This document shows positions 15,598 to 21,520 of a stretch of DNA of 22,283 bases, in pieces; within the stretch, counting starts at the first letter, position 1; every line of letters starts with the position of its first letter. The stretch is from an uncultured Planctomycetia bacterium (lineage in GTDB: Bacteria > Planctomycetota > UBA1135 > GCA-002686595): NCBI GenBank assembly GCA_937952135.1, contig CALFYL010000235.1, positions 1 to 22,283 on the forward strand, in the 5' to 3' direction. The translations under genes and the position numbers were made by a program. The notes under the pieces are model-generated. The model ran no database searches. It saw nothing but the letters and a program-made list of their open reading frames with translations, and had not been told where the DNA came from.

Positions 15598-16692
15598 TCA
15601 GCGACCGAAGCTGACCGCCCAACGGGGATCGATGCTCGGCGCCACCGTTTGGAAGCTGCCGTTGCGCAGATCGACGAGCTTGAGGGCCCGCATCTGTTTG
15701 GGGCCGACCAGCGGACTGTTGTGGCTCGTGAATCGGACGGGCGCGCCTTCGGTGGGCCAGGCCCAGAAGAGCACCGTGTGCGAGTCGACGAAGGCGATCG
15801 CGCCGGGGTAGATCGCCCCGAGCACTTCGACGGCCGCTTCGAAGGGGCGCGATTCGCTCGTGTCGAGCTCGAGCACGCGCCAACGGAGCGCGAAGTCGCG
15901 CAGCAGGATCCGCTTGCCGTCGGGGGAGACGAGCGGGCGTTCGCCGACGTGGAGGGCTTTCGATCGCCCGGTGCTGAGGTCGAACTCGTGCACCACCGGG
16001 ACGCGCTTCCAATCGATCGTGGCCTGACCGAACGCATCGCCCGCCGGCACGTGCGCGCGCAGGAGTTTCGCGGCCTCGTCGCGCTCGACGAAGCCCGTGT
16101 AGACGAGCCGCTCGGCGCCGGGGAACCACGAGAGCGTGTCGTCGAGCGCGCGCACGGAAGCGCCCACGCGCCGCCGCTCGTCGAGGTTCCAGATCTCGAG
16201 CTCGCCTTCCATCAAGAGTGCGTCCGGATCCCGGTTCTGCACGCCCTCCGCACGCGCCACGAGCGCGACGAGACGGCCGCCGCCATCGAGGGCGAGGTGG
16301 TGGCCGACAGCGTGCTCCCACAGGGCGTCGCCGCGCGCTTCGAAGACCGTCTCTGTCTCTCCGGTCGCCGAGAGAGTTCTGAGCGCGTGTCGCTCGCCGA
16401 GCATGTCGTTCTCGACGAAAACGCTGCGCCCGCGAGCATCCGGACCTGCGAGCGAGTGCACGGGGAGCAGGCCCGAGTCCGGCGTGCGCGGAGTCGTCGA
16501 CACCAGGCCAGGCAAGCGAATCGACTCGATTCCGCCGACCGGTCGAGTCACCAGGACGTGGCCGCGGGTTCGAGCGACGAGATCCGTCGCTTCGGGACCC
16601 GGGACGGTGAAGGTGGTCGTGGCGCCGCGCGACCCGACACCACAAGCGGCGGACAAGAACAGAACGACGACGAGTTGCGGCAAGAGGTTCAT
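15598..16692 (-). CDS. Lipoprotein with beta-propeller-like repeats, function unknown
   Basis: The 364-residue protein starts MNLLPQLVVVLFLSAACG, a lipoprotein signal with the lipidated cysteine at residue 17. The rest is beta-rich with propeller-like blades: HHLALDGGGRLVALVARAEG, GELEIWNLDERRR, WFPGAERLVYTGFVERDE and KRILLRDFALRWRVLELD. WD40- or TolB-like folds of this type serve as binding platforms. No catalytic motif is recognised. It lies 102 nt downstream of the radical SAM operon, so it might be its last member, but the gap is much larger than those inside the operon. Confidence 0.65.
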   Translation of the reverse strand: MNLLPQLVVVLFLSAACGVGSRGATTTFTVPGPEATDLVARTRGHVLVTRPVGGIESIRLPGLVSTTPRTPDSGLLPVHSLAGPDARGRSVFVENDMLGERHALRTLSATGETETVFEARGDALWEHAVGHHLALDGGGRLVALVARAEGVQNRDPDALLMEGELEIWNLDERRRVGASVRALDDTLSWFPGAERLVYTGFVERDEAAKLLRAHVPAGDAFGQATIDWKRVPVVHEFDLSTGRSKALHVGERPLVSPDGKRILLRDFALRWRVLELDTSESRPFEAAVEVLGAIYPGAIAFVDSHTVLFWAWPTEGAPVRFTSHNSPLVGPKQMRALKLVDLRNGSFQTVAPSIDPRWAVSFGR

Positions 16693-16794
16693 GGAGAAAC
16701 TCCTTCGGGGCGCGAGTCACGCTACTGCGCCTCGCATCCACCGGAGAGCACTACCCCGATGCGCGCCGATAAGCCGCGCCGCCTGGCGCCTGAG

Positions 16795-17640
16795 TCAACT
16801 CTTCGCCCGCTCGCGCCACACATGCTGCGAAGCGCGCAGGGCGCCCGCACTCTGACAACTCTCGAGCAGCTCCAGCGCCTCGAGCAGCACCGCCTCGTGC
16901 AGCTCCGGATGGTGCGGATCGCCACACGGCGCGCCGTAGGGGAAGCGCACGCTCAGGGTGCGCGGCGCGCCGACGAGCTCCGACAGCTCCGGCAGCATCG
17001 AGAGCGCGACGGTCGCAACGCCGCGCTGCTCGAGCTCGCCGGCGAGCAACGCGACGGTCTGCACGCACACGGAACACGTCGGCAGGATCACCACCGCGTC
17101 GACGCCGTCCTCTGCGAGCATCGGGAGCAGCGCCTCGACGCTCGTGCGCAATCTTGGATACGGACGAAGGAGTCCCGCGCAGAAGCTGTAGTGCCGCGGC
17201 GCACAACCGCCGATTTTGCCGGCGCGCATGAGCGCTTCGAGCGCGTTGCGCGGCAGCGCGACCTCGGGATCGTCGACGGTGTACTTGCGATCGACGTAGA
17301 GCGCCTGGAGGTCGAGCTCGGCCGCCGGCGCGCCGTGCGGCACGACTCGAAAGCTCGCGTCGCCGAAGGGCTCCTCGAGCACGCGGAAGTTGCGGTCGCC
17401 GGCGAGGTGCAAGCCCGCGGTGGTGATGAGCGCCACGCGCGCGCGGGCGAGCGGAACGCGCAGCGCGCTGAACGGGATCGGGTCGCGCTGCAGAAAGGCG
17501 AAGTGCGGGTCTTTTTCCGCGCGAAGCAGCTCGACGAGGCGCTGCAGGAACGGCGTGCGCAGCTCGCCGTCGAAGCGCCGCAGTCCGCCCGTCTCCATCT
17601 CGGATTCGAACATGGATTGGAACTCCGCGGCGGAACTCAC
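16795..17640 (-). CDS. GrdB/PrdB-like reductase family protein, cysteine form
   Basis: The 281-residue protein belongs to the selenoprotein B family of glycine/sarcosine/betaine and D-proline reductases. The blocks IPFSALRVPLARARVALITT, AGLHLAGD, GDASFRVVPHG, GCAPRHYSFCAGL and SVRFPYGAPCGDP..PELHEAV are in family order. The catalytic motif U-x-x-C-x-Q-T reads C189-S-V-C192-V-Q-T here (ILPTCSVCVQTVAL), so a cysteine replaces selenocysteine and a CxxC pair results. Family members break C-N bonds through a selenide or thiol attack; the substrate here is unknown. No GrdA-, GrdC- or GrdD-like partner is present, which argues against amino-acid fermentation and for a role with the peptide genes next to it. 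GTG 17640 overlaps the upstream stop as GTGA, so translation is probably coupled. Confidence 0.8.
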   Translation of the reverse strand: MSSAAEFQSMFESEMETGGLRRFDGELRTPFLQRLVELLRAEKDPHFAFLQRDPIPFSALRVPLARARVALITTAGLHLAGDRNFRVLEEPFGDASFRVVPHGAPAAELDLQALYVDRKYTVDDPEVALPRNALEALMRAGKIGGCAPRHYSFCAGLLRPYPRLRTSVEALLPMLAEDGVDAVVILPTCSVCVQTVALLAGELEQRGVATVALSMLPELSELVGAPRTLSVRFPYGAPCGDPHHPELHEAVLLEALELLESCQSAGALRASQHVWRERAKS

Positions 17641-18569
17641 GCGTCTTGAAGCGCCGGCTTGCGGCTGCGGGAGGTGAGCAGGTCCGCGAGCGCGCTCGAC
17701 ACGTCGATGCCGCTCGTGCCCTCGTACTCGACGAAGAATGGCGCCGAGTTGCACTCGAGCAAGGCCCACTCGCCGGTGCGCGTGTCGCGCAGGAAGTCGA
17801 CGGCCGAGAACGCGAAGCCGAAGTGCGAGCTCGCCGCCAGCGCCGCGCGGCGCGCCGCCTCGGGAAGCGGCACGCGCCGAACGCGCAGAGTGTTGCGCCG
17901 CGAATCCACTTCGTTCGGCGAGCTCGGGACGATCTCCGCGGCGCCGAGCGCGCGTCCGTCGACGACGTACACGCGCAAATTCTCGCCGTTGACGCGCTCC
18001 TGCACCATGCGCGGCGCCTCCGCGAGCTGCGCGCGAGCCTGTTCGAGTTCCGCGGGCGGCGCGTACGGCGTCGTGTAGGTGTAGCCGCCGACCAGTCCCT
18101 TCGTGATCCACGCGTCGGCGTCGCGGCGAAGCTCGAGCAGCGCGCTCGGATCGGAGGTCGCGAGCGTCCACGGCGCGCGCAGCCCGAGGCGGTGGTGCAC
18201 GGAGTTCTCGAAGGGCTTGAGGCCGTGCAGCTCCCAGGTGCTCGGCGGGTTCACGACCCGGCAACGCTTGCCGAGCCGCGCGAAGAGCGTGTTCCAGGCG
18301 ACGAGTCGCCGCTGCGAAACTCGCAACGAGTCTTCGTCGACGCTCCCGTCCGTATTCGTGCGCACGCCCGGCAGCGCGAGGTCGGCGACGTAGAAGGCCG
18401 AGATTCGCGCGAGATCGACGTCGTCGAGCCTCTCGCTCGTCGGAGTCATCTCGATCCGCGCCTCGCCGCGCGGATCGAACACGACTCCCTCCGCGCCGCG
18501 TTCGTCGAGCCGAATCGCGAGGCGCTGGATTTCCTTGCGCTCGGGAGAGCCGATCAGTCCGACCCGCAT
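17637..18569 (-). CDS. ATP-grasp ligase (RimK-like), probably peptide-modifying
   Basis: The 310-residue protein has an N-terminal Rossmann-like lobe (MRVGLIGSPERKEIQRLA), a lead-in typical of RimK-like enzymes (RRVVNPPSTWELHGLKPFEN is close to this, reading CRVVNPP here), an ATP-binding Lys region (DAWITKGLVGGYTYTTPYAP), MVQERVNGENLRVYVVDGRA, and the magnesium site SAVDFLRDTRTGEWALLECN with Glu272 and Asn274. All key ATP-grasp residues look intact. Such enzymes activate a carboxylate as acyl phosphate and join it to an amine, hydroxyl or thiol. Between the radical SAM gene (4-nt gap) and the GrdB-like gene (4-nt overlap) it most likely acts on the short peptide encoded at 21126. The substrate is inferred from context only. 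Confidence 0.85.
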   Translation of the reverse strand: MRVGLIGSPERKEIQRLAIRLDERGAEGVVFDPRGEARIEMTPTSERLDDVDLARISAFYVADLALPGVRTNTDGSVDEDSLRVSQRRLVAWNTLFARLGKRCRVVNPPSTWELHGLKPFENSVHHRLGLRAPWTLATSDPSALLELRRDADAWITKGLVGGYTYTTPYAPPAELEQARAQLAEAPRMVQERVNGENLRVYVVDGRALGAAEIVPSSPNEVDSRRNTLRVRRVPLPEAARRAALAASSHFGFAFSAVDFLRDTRTGEWALLECNSAPFFVEYEGTSGIDVSSALADLLTSRSRKPALQDA

Positions 18570-18573
18570 GGCG

Positions 18574-19932
18574 TCACTTGCACGCGACGTCGCGCGCGGG
18601 GGTCGAACCGCCGGAAACGCCGCGGTGGAGGTGGCGGATCTCGAGCAAGGGCTCGAGGTGGAACTTGAAGTGCTCGCACGCGCCGCGGTCGCGTTCAGGG
18701 TGGCGCATCGCTTCGAGCGGACAGCCGCCGTGGCACATCGGCATCACGTCGCACGAGCGGCAACCCGACTTCGAGAGCGCGTCCCAGTTGAGCCATTTGT
18801 CCTCGTTCGAGCGCTGAAACGACTGTTGCTCGTCGAGCAAGCTCCCGATCGAGCGCTCGGGATTCATGGTCACTTCGTGCCAGCACTTGAACAGCAGGCC
18901 GTTCGGCGCGACCACGTAGCCGTTGAGGCGGTCGGCGGTGCAGAACGCGCCCGCGAGCCGGAACGGATAGCGCGCGAGCGGCAGCCCGCGCCGCGCGGCC
19001 TCGCGGTAGACCTCGACCTCCATGCGCGCGAAGTCCGAGCTCGAATAGCACAGCTCTTGGATGTTGCCGCAGGCGGCGCCGTCGTGCGTGACCTGCGCCA
19101 GGTAAGCGCGCGTTTTGTTGCCCAGGCCGTTCTCGACGAGGATCTCGACGACGCGCAGCGCGTCCATCGAGTTGCGCGCGTCGATGTTGATGCGCACCTG
19201 GAACTCCGCGAGATCGACGCACTCCTTCAAGTTCTGCAGGATGCGGTCGAAGGTGCCGCGGCCGCCCTGGAGGTGGCGGCGGCGATCGTGTTGTTCCGGC
19301 GGACCGTCGAGCGTGACCTGCACCTTGCCGACGCCGAGCTCGCGCAGCCGTTCCATGCGCGGACGGTCGAGGAAGAAGCCGTTGGTGACGAGCTGCGCTT
19401 CGTAGCGGGCGCCGCGCGCGCGGCACAGCTCCATGAAGCCTTCCGATAGGCGCTCGACGACTGGGAAGGAGCGCGGGAGGAGCGGCTCGCCGCCGTACCA
19501 GCACACCGCGAGCAGCTTCGCCGTGTCGAGGCGCGCGTGGGTCCACTCCTGCAGCCGATCCTGAACGTGCTTCGACATCGAGACCTTGAGGTGCTCTTCG
19601 AAGCAGTAGTCGCAGCGGAAGTTGCAGTCCATCGTCGGAGCGATGGTCAGGTGCAGTTGGTCGACGCGGAAACGGTCGCGCAGCAGGTCGGCCTTCGCGG
19701 TTGCGAGCTCGTCGTCCTCGTCGTGGATCAAGAAGTGCGCGCGCAGCAGCTCTTCGCGGATGCCGCGTTTCTCCGCCGTCTCGCAGGGCGTCGTGTTCGG
19801 CGCCTCGAGCAGAGCGACGACGAAGTCCTTCTGCTCGGGATCGATCTCCGCGAGCGCGGTGCTCCAACTGTTGAAGGCCAGCCACATGCCGTCTTCGGAC
19901 TGGAACAAGCGGTTGTAGCGCGAGGCTTTCAT
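18574..19932 (-). CDS. Radical SAM/SPASM peptide maturase
   Basis: The 452-residue enzyme starts at ATG 19932, overlapping the upstream stop (ATGA). Residues 1-95 are like the leader-binding front end of RiPP maturases (MKASRYNRLFQSEDGMWLAF, then LLRAHFLIHDEDDELATAKA). The radical SAM cluster motif is C103-N-F-R-C107-D-Y-C110, followed by GGEPLL and QVTLDGPPEQHD. The C-terminal SPASM domain has FCTADRLNGYVVAPNGLLFK (Cys331), Cys350, and CRSCDVMPMCHGGCPLE plus GACEHF for auxiliary Fe-S clusters. Family members with this layout make thioether, C-C or epimer modifications on ribosomal peptides. Neighbouring ATP-grasp genes and the cysteine-rich peptide at 21126 fit that role. An anaerobic-sulfatase-maturase role is less likely given the N-terminal domain and neighbours. 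Confidence 0.9.
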   Translation of the reverse strand: MKASRYNRLFQSEDGMWLAFNSWSTALAEIDPEQKDFVVALLEAPNTTPCETAEKRGIREELLRAHFLIHDEDDELATAKADLLRDRFRVDQLHLTIAPTMDCNFRCDYCFEEHLKVSMSKHVQDRLQEWTHARLDTAKLLAVCWYGGEPLLPRSFPVVERLSEGFMELCRARGARYEAQLVTNGFFLDRPRMERLRELGVGKVQVTLDGPPEQHDRRRHLQGGRGTFDRILQNLKECVDLAEFQVRINIDARNSMDALRVVEILVENGLGNKTRAYLAQVTHDGAACGNIQELCYSSSDFARMEVEVYREAARRGLPLARYPFRLAGAFCTADRLNGYVVAPNGLLFKCWHEVTMNPERSIGSLLDEQQSFQRSNEDKWLNWDALSKSGCRSCDVMPMCHGGCPLEAMRHPERDRGACEHFKFHLEPLLEIRHLHRGVSGGSTPARDVACK

Positions 19933-20810
19933 CGAGGTGCGGTGTCCTTCGAGAGCGACTTGGCGGGCGGAGCTTCGGGCAGTTTGGCGAGCAATGCGGC
20001 GAAGGCTCTCGCCACCGAGCCGCGCAGGTCGCGGTCCCAGGCGGCGAGGTCGGGTCCGACGTGCGCGGCGAGCACTTGTGCGCCGCTGGGGGCGTCGAGC
20101 AAGTCGATTTGAAGCCAATCCACGCCGAGCGCGCGGCGAGCGATTTGCGCGATTTTGCGGGCGTTTGGGCTAATTTCGGGCGCTCCGTCGGCGGCGCGCG
20201 CGGCTTGCCAGGCATCGGCGTCGGCGTAGCCACGCGCGCCGACGAATTCGTCGCCGACGACGAGCAGCGAGGACACGGCGCCGTCGAAGGGCTCGGGATG
20301 CCAGGCCGGCTGGCCGACCTCGGGCGTGCGCGGAGCGGTCCACGCATCGGCGCCGACGAGGTCGAACCACGGCGCGGCGGGGGAACTCGGTCGCGCCGCG
20401 ACGAGGCGCCAAGCGCGCACATCGAGTCCCGCGGCCGCGCAGACGTCGAGCGCCGTGAGCGGTGCGACAGCGAGCGCGGCGGCGCCGAGCGGCTGCATCA
20501 CGCGCGTGCGTTCCGCGGCCACGTGCAGCGCCGAAAGCGACAGCGCACGCGCTTCGCGCTCCGCGATGCGGCGCTCCGCGCTCGTCGAGCTCGCGAGCGT
20601 CGCCTGCGGCCACGCGAACCACGGGCGCTCGGAAATCACCGCCTCCATCTGCGTGAGCTCGACGCCTTGCCACAGCGCGGAATTCGGCGTGATCACGAGC
20701 CCGCCGCCCGTGAGCGCGGCGTCGAGCTCGAGCAGGCACACGGCGCCTTTGGCGTCGGAGGCCACTTGCTCCATCCAGTGGGAGCCCGGCGAACGGAGCA
20801 GCGCAATCAT
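19929..20810 (-). CDS. Degenerate ATP-grasp-like protein, first gene of the operon
   Basis: The 293-residue protein lines up with the ATP-grasp neighbour at 17637-18569. It has a Rossmann-like start (MIALLRSPGSHWMEQVASDA), a central SSLLVVGDEFVGARGYADA, and a C-terminal LGVDWLQIDLLDAPSGAQVL followed by AAHVGPDLAAW and ARAFAALLAK. Where the intact enzyme has the magnesium ligands E-x-N (LLECNSAP), this one has Ala248-x-His250 (VLAAHVGP), so ATP chemistry at that site is probably lost. It may be a regulatory or substrate-binding partner of the active ligase. Assignment rests on this motif alignment only. The start is ATG 20810. Upstream, the minus strand has TGCTAAGCT (20844-20852), a possible extended -10 about 35 nt before the start. 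Confidence 0.65.
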   Translation of the reverse strand: MIALLRSPGSHWMEQVASDAKGAVCLLELDAALTGGGLVITPNSALWQGVELTQMEAVISERPWFAWPQATLASSTSAERRIAEREARALSLSALHVAAERTRVMQPLGAAALAVAPLTALDVCAAAGLDVRAWRLVAARPSSPAAPWFDLVGADAWTAPRTPEVGQPAWHPEPFDGAVSSLLVVGDEFVGARGYADADAWQAARAADGAPEISPNARKIAQIARRALGVDWLQIDLLDAPSGAQVLAAHVGPDLAAWDRDLRGSVARAFAALLAKLPEAPPAKSLSKDTAPR

Positions 20811-20911
20811 CGTGCGGGAGATGTGCGCGGCGCGCGCGGTCGGAGCTTAGCATCGCTCGCGCGGCGCGTGGGACGCGGCGAGTGAACGTGCATTCATTCG
20901 CACACGACCCA

Positions 20912-20930
20912 CGTCGATGTGGCGTCGACG
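20912..20930. promoter_or_regulatory. Inverted repeat, candidate operator half
   Basis: CGTCGA at 20912-20917 and TCGACG at 20925-20930 are perfect inverted copies separated by 7 nt. The repeat lies 9 nt before the palindrome at 20940 within the divergent control region. GC-rich six-mers recur easily in this genome, so the evidence is modest. Confidence 0.3.
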
Positions 20931-20939
20931 AGTTGTGGA

Positions 20940-20949
20940 CCAATATTGG
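20940..20949. promoter_or_regulatory. Perfect palindrome CCAATATTGG, candidate operator
   Basis: The ten bases read the same on both strands and form an AT-rich island in an otherwise very GC-rich stretch. Position between divergently transcribed peptide and maturase genes makes a transcription-factor site plausible. No regulator gene is visible in the window. Confidence 0.35.
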
Positions 20950-21112
20950 GAAGCAGGGTTCGAGCGTCTTCCAAGCTTCGAGGTGACGGGGGTACTCTCG
21001 TGAGGCGTCCGCGTGCGCGATGTTCGCCTCGTCGCTTCTCGGCTGGCGAGGGAGGGCTCGTGCGCGCGCGCGCCGAGTGAAGTTGTCTCGACCGAATTCC
21101 TGGCACTTTCCT

Positions 21113-21117
21113 GGAGA
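21113..21117 (+). promoter_or_regulatory. Shine-Dalgarno of the small peptide gene
   Basis: GGAGA lies 8 nt before ATG 21126. Many genes in this window lack a clear ribosome binding site, so this one is good support that the 35-codon frame is translated. Confidence 0.7.
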
Positions 21118-21125
21118 CCTTTCCC

Positions 21126-21233
21126 ATGCGTTTCGTCGTTCAGCCCATCGTCAACCAGAACCCCCAAGTCGTGTTCACCACGATGTGCGCGCTGTGCTCG
21201 GAAGACCCGCGCTTCTGCCCGCCGACCTGCTGA
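21126..21233 (+). CDS. Putative RiPP precursor peptide, 35 residues, four cysteines
   Basis: The frame runs from ATG 21126 to TGA 21231-21233 and is preceded by GGAGA with 8-nt spacing. The first part, MRFVVQPIVNQNPQVV, has no cysteine and would serve as a leader or recognition segment. The second part reads FTTMCALCSEDPRFCPPTC, with Cys21, Cys24, Cys31 and Cys35, the last being the C-terminal residue. Thr18, Thr19, Ser25 and Thr34 with Glu26 and Asp27 could serve ATP-grasp ester or amide formation; the cysteines could receive radical SAM thioethers. It is divergent from the radical SAM/ATP-grasp/GrdB-like operon. A very stable hairpin follows. I do not recognise the peptide family. A stand-alone metal-binding peptide is the main alternative. 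Confidence 0.7.
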   Translation: MRFVVQPIVNQNPQVVFTTMCALCSEDPRFCPPTC

Positions 21234-21254
21234 TCGCACGTCGCGCTTCTGATG

Positions 21255-21306
21255 GACCGAGGCGGCGCAGTGGAGGTCCCGCGACCTTCGCTGGCCGCCT
21301 CCGGTC
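21255..21306 (+). terminator. Long hairpin after the peptide gene (terminator or RNA stabiliser)
   Basis: GACCGAGGCGGC at 21255-21266 pairs with GCCGCCTCCGGTC at 21294-21306 apart from one bulged base. The inner part continues CAGT (21268-21271) with GCTG (21290-21293), and GGAGGTC (21272-21278) with GACCTTC (21283-21289), closing on the loop CCGC. In all, 23 base pairs form, two of them G-T, with single-base bulges only. It begins 21 nt after the stop codon. No T-run follows, so it may end or protect the short message, letting the peptide be made in excess. A second, weaker hairpin (21316-21323 with 21332-21339) follows at once. Confidence 0.7.
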
Positions 21307-21520
21307 GTAGATGGACCGGCGGATGTCGAAGTCCGTCGGCGCGAGCGCGAGCGCGAGGCGAGCAGGTTCGCGGCACGGCGAGGTTTGGACGTAACGCGTG
21401 GCCGCGCGTGCGGATTGCGAGTGGGTCGGAACCCACGTGCGACGGGCTGCCTGTCGGAGCGCGAAGTTCCAACCCCGCAACGTCGGTCACACGGCTAACT
21501 CGCTCCTCCGATCCACACCC
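21307..21520. other. Leader region of the secreted protein gene with small hairpins
   Basis: No gene is supported. CCGGCGGA (21316-21323) pairs with TCCGTCGG (21332-21339), one pair being G-T, around an 8-nt loop. GTGGGT-CGGA-ACCCAC at 21421-21436 is a perfect 6-bp hairpin with a four-base loop. GATGGACCG occurs twice, at 21251-21259 and 21310-21318. The promoter for the gene at 21521 is presumably here, but I cannot point to it. Confidence 0.4.

Larger units (their letters stand above)
20811..21125. promoter_or_regulatory. Divergent control region between maturase operon and precursor peptide gene
   Basis: These 315 nt hold no supported gene. They contain an inverted repeat (20912-20930) and a perfect AT-rich palindrome (20940-20949) close together near the middle, which suggests an operator that could control both directions. 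The minus strand has a possible extended -10 (TGCTAAGCT, 20844-20852). On the plus strand I cannot pick a convincing promoter. Confidence 0.45.

Noticed and set aside
14782..17649. 955-codon open frame on the plus strand
   Set aside because: Antisense to four supported genes; biased Arg/Glu/Ala composition without domains.
17641..18264. N-terminal extension of the GrdB-like frame
   Set aside because: It overlaps the intact ATP-grasp gene; the GTGA junction at 17637-17640 gives a natural start.
21101..21116. TGGCACTTTCCTGGAG as a sigma-54 promoter
   Set aside because: The -24 half (TGGCAC) fits, but the -12 half lacks the TTGC core, and it would lie only about 10 nt before the start codon and overlap the ribosome binding site.
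21126..21233. Peptide as a classic SCIFF/ranthipeptide, sactipeptide or microviridin precursor
   Set aside because: It has four, not six, cysteines, and no TxK-type microviridin core or Lys at all; I therefore assign no known class.
20847..21239. 130-codon minus-strand frame over the peptide gene
   Set aside because: It is low-complexity text covering the control region and antisense to the small peptide; no ribosome binding site or motif was found.
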